Part shown: positions 1-6,790 of the stretch, piece after piece
How positions within the stretch are numbered: the stretch's first letter is position 1
Layout of the letters: the number at the start of each line of letters is the position of its first letter
Assembly (NCBI GenBank): GCA_903932805.1
Contig: CAIZHO010000050.1
Span: 1-14,103 of the forward strand
Direction of reading: 5' to 3'
DNA from: an uncultured Roseiflexaceae bacterium
Lineage (GTDB): Bacteria; Chloroflexota; Chloroflexia; Chloroflexales; Roseiflexaceae
Length of the DNA stretch: 14,103 bases
The notes under the pieces: generated by a model
Seen by the model: only the letters and a program-made list of their open reading frames with translations
What the model was told of the DNA's origin: nothing
The model's database searches: none
Position numbers and translations under genes: made by a program

Positions 1-174
1 ACGTGACTCCGCAGCAATCCCTTCGTGGACATTTGCGCCGATGCTTGTGGCAGATCGTACCAGTTGAATCAACAATGGTCTCAGTGTATAGTCGTTGGCT
101 TGTACTCTGTAGATCAGGAGTACCCTCAGCGCAAATGCGTAACTCTTGTCCACAACGATGTTCGGCTTCTGCAT
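1..174 (-). CDS. Four-helix bundle protein (S23/IVP family), 5' part only
   Basis: The first 58 codons are present and the gene leaves the window at base 1. The visible protein begins MQKPNIVVDKSYAFALRVLL and continues with QLVRSATSIGANVHEG at residues 37-52. The pattern (K-S-Y-x-F-A-L-R near the start, then L-V-R-S-x-T-S-I-G-A-N-x-x-E) is the hallmark of the small four-helix bundle family first known from 23S rRNA intervening sequences and common as free-standing bacterial genes of about 120 residues. The ATG at 174-172 is preceded by AGAGGA (186-181) with a 6-base spacer, an excellent ribosome-binding site, so the start is secure. Biochemical function is generally unknown. One family branch (Avd) serves diversity-generating retroelements by binding RNA and reverse transcriptase, but nothing else of such an element is visible here. 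Family assignment is confident from motifs; role is not known. Confidence 0.85.
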   Translation of the reverse strand, partial: MQKPNIVVDKSYAFALRVLLIYRVQANDYTLRPLLIQLVRSATSIGANVHEGIAAESR

Positions 175-256
175 GACTGCTCCTCTGCATAGCATTGCGC
201 GAAGCGTCATTCATGTGAGTTCCCAACTACATGCCAAAAAACGTGCATGCAATGTC

Positions 257-284
257 TGATAATTGATAACTGATAACTGATAAC
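257..284. repeat. Heptamer tandem array, TGATAAT(TGATAAC)3
   Basis: Four head-to-tail 7-bp units run TGATAAT, TGATAAC, TGATAAC, TGATAAC. The array lies 7 bp beyond the stop codon (294-292) of the leftmost acyltransferase gene. Read in that gene's direction the unit is GTTATCA, the same unit and orientation found right after the ABC-F stop codon at 6655. The period of 7 puts TGA/TAA stops in all three plus-strand frames. It resembles the heptameric STRR repeats described in cyanobacteria. Confidence 0.8.
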
Positions 285-291
285 TACTACC

Positions 292-2088
292 TCATTCCTC
301 GCTGTATTTTTCGTCGCGCCAACGGAGCACCGGCACCTCAACCAGCCGATAGCTCAACGTCGCCAAAAGAACTGCACCACCAAGGTACACAACGACATTG
401 CGTACCCACTCAGTCCAGGTCGTCGCAGACCCAAACCACAGGTGCACGCGCTGTTCCCACATGCTGTGATAGAGGTAGAGCGAATAGCTGATGAGTGCCA
501 ACGAGCGTACCACCCAATCGCGACGTGGTCCACCGAGGGTCTGCCAGCGTTCGAGTGCGGGGATGAGCAGTGCAGCCCCGATGGTCATAGCCGTGTGCCC
601 GAGCACGATGCTCGCAACCAGCCAGCGTGGCGCATCCACCAACACCATCACGCCGACAGCGGCACACATCAGTCCCACCGGAGCGCCATGTGCTGCCATC
701 CAGGCATACCACTCAGCCCGATGGACACGTATGACGGCGATGAGCACGCCCCAGATCATCGCGTCGAGGCGAGCATAGATGGCATAACTGACATTGCCCG
801 CGATGTCGGCGGGGAGCATCAGCGCCAGTGCAGTCCGCACGGCAAAGGCAGTCAATCCAATCAGCGACAACGCCACCATGTATGCGCGTATCCCGGGGAG
901 GAGCCGGAGCAACGGTAACAACACGAGGGGGAATAGCAGATAAAACGCTTCTTCGGCACCGAGGCTCCACCAAAAGCCCATCTCACTGGGGAGGACCGCC
1001 GGATTCAGTGTGGCGACAAAGAAGATACTCTGGAGGTAGCCACCGATATCGCGCGGCGCGGCGATCAGCCACACCACCACTGCCGATACGTAGGCTGCCG
1101 GCAAGGTGCGTAACCAACGCCGCGCCCAAAAGCGCCGCACGGCATCCCAGTGACGAAATCGCGGCAATCCCCGCAGCAAAATCGCCCCGATGAGATAGCC
1201 GCTGAGGGCAAAAAAGATGTCAACACCGACATCGCCGGCGCTGACAAACCAGCGAAAGATCGTGCGCTCGCTGTTCCAGCTGGGGAACAACAACGGCAAC
1301 CCGTGTGCCACCACCACACAGCCGACCGCTACGGTGCGGAGCAGATCCAAGCCGATACGCCGGCCCTGGACACTCTCGTCCACTGTAGTAGGGCGCGTCG
1401 GCCAAAGCGCTGCCAGCACCATCAGGATGCTCCACAGCTCGCGCCATGGCGACACCAACAGCAATGTCGGATTGGCATAGCCGGTCGCCAACTCTTGCTG
1501 GAGCATCACCAACTGAAGCGTCGCTAGCGCACCCCACGCTCCTGCACCGAGCCATCCACGACGCCACATCCAGAACGCCGCAGCAATGAGCGGGAGCATC
1601 CACTGAAGCACCACCCAGAGAACCCGCATGGGCGGAAGTGCCAATCGTGTATTGGTCAGCGCACCGATACGCACCCCGAGCGCGCGCCGATCGCCAGCCA
1701 CGACGGTTGTGGGACTCTGGATGCGTAGCTGCGCGTTCGGTGCGCTGACTGCGTCAAGGAGCATCATGGTGCGCGGTTGTTGCGTCACCACGAGTTCCAC
1801 ACGCTGGGTGTTGATTGTCACCCCAACCGCGACCGGTGCATCGGTCGGAGCATGCATGGTCATGGTAATCATCCGCCAGTCGGCCCAACCATGGCGGTCG
1901 CGTGCCACGCGGGCATCCCCGTTGCTCCAGGCTGTGCCCCCTTCGTCGCCCCACACCCCCTGCACCGCCAGCGGATCGCCCACAGCTATCGTGTGACGCA
2001 CCGGCGCCCAAACAGTCATCTGCACCGCTCCAAAGATGGCGATGCAGATGCCAATCAAATACGCCAGGATGGGTAACAAACGATGCAT
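292..2088 (-). CDS. Acyltransferase-3 family membrane protein with N-terminal extracytoplasmic domain (paralog 1)
   Basis: This 598-aa integral membrane protein would transfer an acyl group (often acetyl) to an envelope glycan or lipid. The acyltransferase-3 (OafA/YrhL-like) domain occupies about residues 245-595. The family R-x10-H motif is R251 to H262. Other family motifs are FFALSGYLI at 292-300, an Arg-rich stretch ending in Pro (RRWLRTLP, 323-330), WSLGAEEAFYLLFP at 374-387, and SYSLYLYH with a VEVPVLRW end. Before it lie one helix (about 5-27), a polar beta-rich segment of about 120 residues (30-150) that should be extracytoplasmic, and two or three more helices. Common AT3 fusions carry SGNH domains at the C-terminus, so this N-terminal arrangement is unusual. 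The ATG at 2088 has no strong Shine-Dalgarno. The gene lies 61 bp behind a paralog on the same strand, and a candidate promoter sits in that gap. The acceptor and acyl donor cannot be told. Confidence 0.88.
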   Translation of the reverse strand: MHRLLPILAYLIGICIAIFGAVQMTVWAPVRHTIAVGDPLAVQGVWGDEGGTAWSNGDARVARDRHGWADWRMITMTMHAPTDAPVAVGVTINTQRVELVVTQQPRTMMLLDAVSAPNAQLRIQSPTTVVAGDRRALGVRIGALTNTRLALPPMRVLWVVLQWMLPLIAAAFWMWRRGWLGAGAWGALATLQLVMLQQELATGYANPTLLLVSPWRELWSILMVLAALWPTRPTTVDESVQGRRIGLDLLRTVAVGCVVVAHGLPLLFPSWNSERTIFRWFVSAGDVGVDIFFALSGYLIGAILLRGLPRFRHWDAVRRFWARRWLRTLPAAYVSAVVVWLIAAPRDIGGYLQSIFFVATLNPAVLPSEMGFWWSLGAEEAFYLLFPLVLLPLLRLLPGIRAYMVALSLIGLTAFAVRTALALMLPADIAGNVSYAIYARLDAMIWGVLIAVIRVHRAEWYAWMAAHGAPVGLMCAAVGVMVLVDAPRWLVASIVLGHTAMTIGAALLIPALERWQTLGGPRRDWVVRSLALISYSLYLYHSMWEQRVHLWFGSATTWTEWVRNVVVYLGGAVLLATLSYRLVEVPVLRWRDEKYSEE

Positions 2089-2123
2089 GCGGGTGTTCTA
2101 TCTGCGCAAGGTGAACTGTCGTC

Positions 2124-2132
2124 ACTATACCA
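2124..2132 (-). promoter_or_regulatory. Extended -10 promoter candidate for acyltransferase paralog 1
   Basis: Read on the minus strand this is TGGTATAGT, a TGn-extended -10 hexamer, about 36 bp ahead of the ATG at 2088. No convincing -35 is visible. It would let the second gene of the pair be transcribed independently. The same TGG-TAnnAT form occurs ahead of the other two minus-strand units listed at 3990 and 12711 (here with G for the fifth hexamer base). Confidence 0.35.
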
Positions 2133-2149
2133 AAGAAGAACCCGGGGGT

Positions 2150-3964
2150 TCACGAATCCTTTTCGGGGTAGTGTTTGTCGCGCCAGTGTAAAAACGGCGT
2201 CTCGACCCAATAAAAGCTCAGTCCGGCGAGCACAAATGTCATCGTCAAATAGAGCCCCAACAACCCGAGCATCTGTGGCACCGAGTCAGACGACCCAAAC
2301 CAGATATGGGTGCGGTGCATCGCCATAGTGTGATACAGGTACGCCGAATAACTCACCAAAGCCGCCCAGCTTATCGCTCGATCAGCCACGCCCCAGCCGA
2401 GCGTGCGGATCTGCTCGAGGCGCGGCAACAAGAGCGCCGACCCCAACGTCGCCAATACGTGTGAGAACAGCAGCGTCGCCATAAACCAGCGTTGTGGGTC
2501 GAGCGCGAGCATGTACCCTACCGCAAAAACAAATATGCCGGGTGCGACCCCATGCACGGCCAGCCATTTGAACCATTCGGGCCGGGCGCTCCGTACCCAG
2601 GCAATCACAATGCCCCATAGCATCGAGTCTATGCGTGCATACGGCGCATAATCGAGATTGCCGGCAACCTCAGGCGCGAGCACTAACCCACCGACCAGTC
2701 GCACCACAAACGGTACCAACCCGAACACCGCCAACGTCAGCACAAATGCCCGTTGCGCGGGGAAGCGTTTGACGGTGACATACAGCAATAAGGGGAACAA
2801 AAGATAGAACAATTCTTCGGTGCCCAAGCTCCACCAGAAGCCGAACTCCTCGGACACGCGGGCGGGATTCATCGTCCCGAGAAAAAACAAACTCCACAGA
2901 TAATCACTCAGACTTTTGGGGGCAGCAATGAGCCAAACAACGACCATCGAAATGTACGCTGCCGGCAATGTCCGCAGCCAGCGCCGCGCCAAATACCAAC
3001 GCAACATCGTCGGCTGCCCAAAGCGGGGCAGGCTACGCAACAAAATCGCCCCAATCAGATAGCCGCTCAGCGTAAAAAACGTATCGACAGCCATCGCCCC
3101 GGTAATCAAGAACCAGCGAAAAATATCGCGGTTTTGGCTCCATTCGGGCAACATCAATGGGATAAAGTGTGCCACCAAGACGATGAGCAGCGCAGTCCCG
3201 CGCGCCAAGTCCAACCCGAAGCGACGCCCCCCACGGGGGATGACAACGTCGCCGCCATACGGTCGACGCACACCCATGACCACAAAAAACAGGCTCAACA
3301 GCTCGCGCCACGGAGAGACAAGCAGCAACGACGGGTAGGCAAACCCCGACTGCACCTCTTGCCAGAGCAAGGTCAGATAGAGCACTGCATACCCTGCATA
3401 GACTGCAACCCCAAACCATTGGCCACGCCACAACCAGACTGCAGCGCCCAACAGCGGCAATGCGTAGCCGAGGAGCATGATGACCAATGTCTGAGTGGGT
3501 ATGTGCATGCGCTGGAGGACCACACGATCAAAAAAAACACCGAGATCACGTCGATCACCATCGACGCGCCGCGTCGCGCTGGTCAGTTCGAACGCAGTGC
3601 GTTGCTGTGGCTGTGGCAACAACAGCTGAACGCGCCGTGCACGCAGGTCAGGGGTAGCAACGACCGTCAGCGAGCCACTACGCACAGTTGCAGTCAGCGG
3701 CTCGCCGGGTGGTCGCAACCAATCGAATGCTATGACGCTCCATGGTGTCCATGGCAGCCGATCGACAGCGATGATGCTCTGACCGTTGCTCCACACACCC
3801 GAGCCATCGTTGCCCCAAACCCCGTTGACCAGGGATTGATCTGTCACGGGGATCTCAACCGAGCGCGGTGCCGTGCCAAAAACCAAGGTCATGCATGCCA
3901 CTGCCCCAATACAGAGCATGCAGAGCATGATTGTCGCTGCGTGGATACGTGTAGAAAGTGTCAC
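2150..3964 (-). CDS. Acyltransferase-3 family membrane protein with N-terminal extracytoplasmic domain (paralog 2)
   Basis: This is a tandem paralog of the neighbouring gene with the same layout: one N-terminal helix (about 10-31), a polar extracytoplasmic segment (about 32-155), more helices, then an AT3 domain from about 248. R255 and H266 form the R-x10-H motif, followed by FFTLSGYLIGAILLRSLPRF, the RRWLRTLPAAY stretch and WSLGTEELFYLLFP. Both proteins share LLLVSPWREL just before the AT3 domain and VVVWLIAAP within it. The start is a choice. GTG at 3964 (604 aa) has GGAG eight bases upstream, sits 19 bp after a probable transcription start, and places the shared GVWG motif at about the same depth as in the paralog. 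An in-frame ATG at 4003 would add 13 residues (MRGKIRKNRG...) but has no ribosome-binding site and lies upstream of the -10. Likely role: O-acylation of a surface polysaccharide or lipid. Substrate unknown. Confidence 0.88.
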   Translation of the reverse strand: MTLSTRIHAATIMLCMLCIGAVACMTLVFGTAPRSVEIPVTDQSLVNGVWGNDGSGVWSNGQSIIAVDRLPWTPWSVIAFDWLRPPGEPLTATVRSGSLTVVATPDLRARRVQLLLPQPQQRTAFELTSATRRVDGDRRDLGVFFDRVVLQRMHIPTQTLVIMLLGYALPLLGAAVWLWRGQWFGVAVYAGYAVLYLTLLWQEVQSGFAYPSLLLVSPWRELLSLFFVVMGVRRPYGGDVVIPRGGRRFGLDLARGTALLIVLVAHFIPLMLPEWSQNRDIFRWFLITGAMAVDTFFTLSGYLIGAILLRSLPRFGQPTMLRWYLARRWLRTLPAAYISMVVVWLIAAPKSLSDYLWSLFFLGTMNPARVSEEFGFWWSLGTEELFYLLFPLLLYVTVKRFPAQRAFVLTLAVFGLVPFVVRLVGGLVLAPEVAGNLDYAPYARIDSMLWGIVIAWVRSARPEWFKWLAVHGVAPGIFVFAVGYMLALDPQRWFMATLLFSHVLATLGSALLLPRLEQIRTLGWGVADRAISWAALVSYSAYLYHTMAMHRTHIWFGSSDSVPQMLGLLGLYLTMTFVLAGLSFYWVETPFLHWRDKHYPEKDS

Positions 3965-3989
3965 GAGGGTAACTCCGCGGTTTTTTCGT

Positions 3990-3998
3990 ATTTTACCA
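3990..3998 (-). promoter_or_regulatory. Extended -10 promoter candidate for acyltransferase paralog 2
   Basis: The minus strand reads TGGTAAAAT, a TGn-extended -10. Transcription would begin near 3983, giving a short leader containing GGAG before the GTG at 3964. This supports the GTG rather than the ATG at 4003 as start. The -35 is weak. It lies back-to-back with the plus-strand promoter at 4067. Confidence 0.45.
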
Positions 3999-4066
3999 CG
4001 CATGCCCAAAACAGACAGGAATGCGCATCAGAAAGCATCAGTATCCCATATTGTGGTGGGTCGGGG

Positions 4067-4072
4067 TATAAT
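4067..4072 (+). promoter_or_regulatory. Consensus -10 (TATAAT) for the membrane protein / ABC-F unit
   Basis: A perfect TATAAT sits 29 bp before the ATG at 4102, placing the transcription start near 4079 and leaving a leader of about 23 bases that contains the GGGAGG ribosome-binding site (4091-4096). The -35 region is weak. It is the only sigma-70-like promoter seen ahead of the two plus-strand genes up to 6654. Confidence 0.6.
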
Positions 4073-4101
4073 GAGAATGATTGTGCAACCGGGAGGACTG
4101 T

Positions 4102-4653
4102 ATGAGCGCAGGAACCAAAGCTGGATTGGTCTTTTTTCTCCCCCAACTTGTCATGATGATATGCGCCACGATATTGGGATTTGTCCCCGTATTTGTCTTC
4201 GTCGGCAATCCTGCCGGGCTTATCGGGTGTTGTGTGGTACCCATTGCAGCCTTGTTGATGGCGATGCCTGCCGGGTTCTTTGCTGCCAAGTGGCACCCCG
4301 ACCGCGACGAGATAACCGGCCAAGCAGTTACCGCGGGGGTGGTCGCCGGCATCGGTGCACTACTCGGGAGCATCTTTTTTTGGGTGCTCGTCGGCGGTTT
4401 GTTTAACACCATGGTGGACGATGCCGCACTGCGTCAGATTTTGTCCCAAATGAGAGACATCCAGCCCGACATTGATCTCGATATTCCGTCATTGCGCCGC
4501 GGATTGTCATTTGCCATCTGGGGGACTGCCGCCTTTGGGGTTGTCTCGGGTCTCCTATCACTGGTGTTTTCGCTGATTGGCAGTTTGCTCGGCATGAGCA
4601 TTGCACGGAGCAGCCTGCCGGTACCCCCTACAGAACATTCACTGCCACAATAG
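4102..4653 (+). CDS. Small four-helix membrane protein, function unknown
   Basis: A 183-aa protein I do not recognise. It has four hydrophobic stretches: about 8-33, 35-60, 76-104 and 137-170. They are rich in Gly, Ala and small residues. A polar loop at about 105-135 separates helices three and four and contains acidic residues (VDDAALRQIL, then QPDIDLDIP). There is no signal peptide other than the first helix and no catalytic motif. ATG at 4102 is chosen because GGGAGG lies five bases upstream; a TTG at 4081 in the same frame lacks that. It is first in a probable two-gene operon with the ABC-F gene 18 bp downstream. Whether the two work together is unknown; the close spacing only shows co-transcription is likely. 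Confidence 0.8.
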   Translation: MSAGTKAGLVFFLPQLVMMICATILGFVPVFVFVGNPAGLIGCCVVPIAALLMAMPAGFFAAKWHPDRDEITGQAVTAGVVAGIGALLGSIFFWVLVGGLFNTMVDDAALRQILSQMRDIQPDIDLDIPSLRRGLSFAIWGTAAFGVVSGLLSLVFSLIGSLLGMSIARSSLPVPPTEHSLPQ

Positions 4654-4671
4654 ACAAGTTTGGACGGAGCG

Positions 4672-6654
4672 ATGTCGATTCTCACGGTACACAACGTCGG
4701 TAAGTTCTTCGGCGCGGCCAATATTTTTTCGGGTATCAGCTTCAATGTTGCACGCGGCGAACGAGTGGCCATCGTCGGCGTGAATGGCGCCGGCAAGAGT
4801 ACGCTGTTGCGCATCATTGCCAACCAAGAAGCCGCGAGTTCGGGGTCGATTTCGACTGCCCGCAGCATTCGCATGTCGTATTTGGCCCAAGAGGCCCGCT
4901 TCGATGATGCCCAAACGCTCCGGGGTCTGCTCGACGAAGCACTCGTCGCATTGCATACGATGCAGAGCGAAATCACCACCCTCGAGCATGACATCGCAGA
5001 CACCGATCATCCCGATTGGGCCGATCGGATGGACCGCTACGGCGAACTACTGTCACGCTTTGAACATGCGGGTGGCTACGACATCGAACGCACCATCGAA
5101 CGGGTACTGACGGGCTTGGGCTTCGACCCTGAGTACCACGGCCCACAACGGTTATCACAATTTTCGGGTGGAATGAAGACCCGAGCCGCCCTAGCAGCCA
5201 TCCTCCTCTCAAGCCCCGACATCCTGCTCCTCGACGAGCCGACCAACCACCTCGACCTGGCTGCACTCGAGTGGCTCGAGAAGTTCCTCAAAAGCTGGGA
5301 CGGTACCCTGATTGTCGTCTCGCACGATCGCTACTTCCTCGACCGCGTAACCAATCGGACGCTCGAGATAGCCTTTGGTCGACTCGACGGCGACTATCCC
5401 GGCGGATACATGAAGTTCCAGCAACTCAAAGCCGAAAAAATGGAGTTGATGTGGAAGCAGTATCAGGCCCAACAAGAAGAAATAGCCCGCCTCGAATCGT
5501 TCATCCGGCGCTACAAAAACAGCACCCTGTCGACCCAAGCACGCGGTCGTGAACGCCGCCTCGAACGGATGAAGGAAGGGTGGCAAGGCGGCAGTGGCAA
5601 GGTCGAGTCGGTGATGTCGCGCCCCGAAGAACAACGCAAACTAACCCTCGCCATGCAAGCCAGCCAGCGCGGTGGCGATCAAGTGATGGTCTTTGAACGC
5701 ATGGATATCGGCTATATCCTGCCCAACAACCAACACGTCACGCTCATCAGCATCCCCGAACTGGTGCTCCGCCGCCAACAACGCGTTGCATTGATGGGCG
5801 TCAATGGCAGCGGCAAAACAACGCTGGTGCGCACCATGGTCGGCGAATTGCCCCCGCTCCGCGGTCATGCCCGGCTGGGGAGCAACGTCCAGATCAATTA
5901 CTACGCCCAGGCTCACGAAGGATTGGTCATGTCCAACTCAATCCTCGACGAAATGCGCCGCGTCCGCCCGCTCATCAAAGAGACCGAGGCACGGACCTTC
6001 CTCGGACGCTTTTTGTTCTCTGGCGATGATGTGTTCAAGCGTATTGGGACGCTGTCGGGTGGCGAGCGCGGGCGTGTCGCACTGGCACAACTCACCCTCA
6101 TCGGCGGCAATCTGCTGATCCTCGACGAACCCACCAATCATCTCGATATCGGCGCCCGTGAAGCCCTCGAAGATGTGCTCAACGAGTACGACGGCACCAT
6201 TTTGTTTGTGTCGCATGACCGCTACTTTATCGACGCGGTCGCCGACACCCTCTGGACCGTCGACAACAACAAAATCACCGTGTTCGACGGCAACTACAGC
6301 GAACACCGCGAACTCATGGAAGCCAAAGAAGCCCAATCCAAAAAAGCCGCGACGACGCTCGTCAACCCCACCGTGCCCAAAGCCGCCGCTGCTGCCAACC
6401 CTGCTCCCGCCAAAGCAGCACCTGCACCTGCCCTCACCAAAGACCAAGAGCGTGATCAACGCAAACGGCAACGCCGCGGCGAACAAATCGAACAAGAAAT
6501 CGCCGCCCTCGAAGCCGAAAAGAACGACATTACCAGCGCATTGTCGGGCGTCGAGACTGACCCCAAACGCATCGCTGCTTTGGCAGCCCGCTACAGCGAA
6601 ATCGAACGCACCCTGCTCACGCGGTATGACGAATGGGCTGCACTTACGGTGTAG
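4672..6654 (+). CDS. ABC-F family ATPase (ribosome-associated, Uup/YdiF-like architecture)
   Basis: A 660-aa soluble protein with two ABC ATPase domains and no membrane segment, the ABC-F layout. Members bind the ribosomal E site and rescue or tune stalled translation; some give antibiotic protection. Domain 1: Walker A GVNGAGKST at 36-44, signature LSQFSGG at 161-167 (Phe where LSGG has Leu), Walker B and D-loop LLLDEPTNHLD ending at 195, switch His218. The charged interdomain linker that contacts tRNA in relatives spans about 248-310. Domain 2: Walker A GVNGSGKTT from 376, LSGGE at 461-465, ILDEPTNHLD from 483, His515. An Ala/Pro-rich tether (about 564-589) leads to a basic, coiled-coil C-terminal domain (590-660), as in Uup and YdiF. 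ATG at 4672 follows GGAcGGAG; a TTG at 4660 is less likely. Both catalytic Glu residues (E189, E486) are present. Exact subfamily is not decided. Confidence 0.93.
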   Translation: MSILTVHNVGKFFGAANIFSGISFNVARGERVAIVGVNGAGKSTLLRIIANQEAASSGSISTARSIRMSYLAQEARFDDAQTLRGLLDEALVALHTMQSEITTLEHDIADTDHPDWADRMDRYGELLSRFEHAGGYDIERTIERVLTGLGFDPEYHGPQRLSQFSGGMKTRAALAAILLSSPDILLLDEPTNHLDLAALEWLEKFLKSWDGTLIVVSHDRYFLDRVTNRTLEIAFGRLDGDYPGGYMKFQQLKAEKMELMWKQYQAQQEEIARLESFIRRYKNSTLSTQARGRERRLERMKEGWQGGSGKVESVMSRPEEQRKLTLAMQASQRGGDQVMVFERMDIGYILPNNQHVTLISIPELVLRRQQRVALMGVNGSGKTTLVRTMVGELPPLRGHARLGSNVQINYYAQAHEGLVMSNSILDEMRRVRPLIKETEARTFLGRFLFSGDDVFKRIGTLSGGERGRVALAQLTLIGGNLLILDEPTNHLDIGAREALEDVLNEYDGTILFVSHDRYFIDAVADTLWTVDNNKITVFDGNYSEHRELMEAKEAQSKKAATTLVNPTVPKAAAAANPAPAKAAPAPALTKDQERDQRKRQRRGEQIEQEIAALEAEKNDITSALSGVETDPKRIAALAARYSEIERTLLTRYDEWAALTV

Positions 6655-6670
6655 GTATCAGTTATCAGTT
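6655..6670. repeat. Short (GTTATCA)n heptamer array after the ABC-F stop
   Basis: Starting at the first base after the TAG stop (6652-6654) the sequence is GTATCA, GTTATCA, GTT: about 2.3 copies of the heptamer, the first lacking one T. Relative to the upstream gene it has the same orientation as the array at 257-284. Confidence 0.6.
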
Positions 6671-6715
6671 GCGGACGCACTACACACTGCCTGTTCCTAC
6701 CTATGCTGTGCTGCT

Positions 6716-6754
6716 AAAAACCATGTGCGGTGCTTTTTGCAAAAGCACCGCACA
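6716..6754 (-). terminator. Intrinsic terminator for the M42 gene, in a convergent gap
   Basis: A perfect 14-bp inverted repeat (arms 6724-6737 and 6741-6754) has a 3-base centre. On the minus strand the stem is followed after three bases by a run of five T (6720-6716), so it fits an intrinsic terminator for the leftward M42 unit. On the plus strand no T-run follows, but the stem itself may still help stop or protect the ABC-F transcript. Confidence 0.7.
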
Positions 6755-6767
6755 ACAAAACAAAACC

Positions 6768-6788
6768 AATTCCTAATTCCTAATTCCT
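6768..6788. repeat. (AATTCCT)3 heptamer array at the end of the M42 gene
   Basis: Three perfect 7-bp units followed by AATTA, whose last three bases are the stop codon of the leftward M42 gene. In that gene's direction the unit reads AGGAATT, directly after TAA. The unit differs from the GTTATCA arrays, but the period of 7 and the position against a stop codon are the same. Confidence 0.75.
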
Positions 6789-6790
6789 AA

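Noticed and set aside
1..174. Diversity-generating retroelement accessory gene (avd)
   Set aside because: Only the family match supports it; no reverse transcriptase, template repeat or variable repeat is present in the window.
257..284. CRISPR-like array
   Set aside because: The units are 7 bp with no spacers; this is a simple tandem repeat, not a CRISPR.
175..291. Intrinsic terminator downstream of acyltransferase paralog 1
   Set aside because: A run of six T is present on the minus strand (241-236), but the only nearby stem is a 5-bp CATGC/GCATG pair that includes the T-run in its loop, so no hairpin-plus-tail structure is supported.
2138..2151. Hairpin GAACCC-GG-GGGTTC at the end of acyltransferase paralog 2 as a terminator
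   Set aside because: The stem is only 6 bp with a 2-base centre and the following tail (TTCTTT) is not a T-run, so it was not called.
3134..4105. Long plus-strand open frame of 323 codons opposite acyltransferase paralog 2
   Set aside because: It is the antisense shadow of a clearly recognisable membrane protein; the translation is low-complexity in Gln, His and Arg, has no family motif and no good start site.
5938..6495. Minus-strand open frame of 185 codons inside the ABC-F gene
   Set aside because: It lies wholly opposite the second ATPase domain with all its motifs; the antisense product is Phe/Gly/Val-rich without any recognisable domain.
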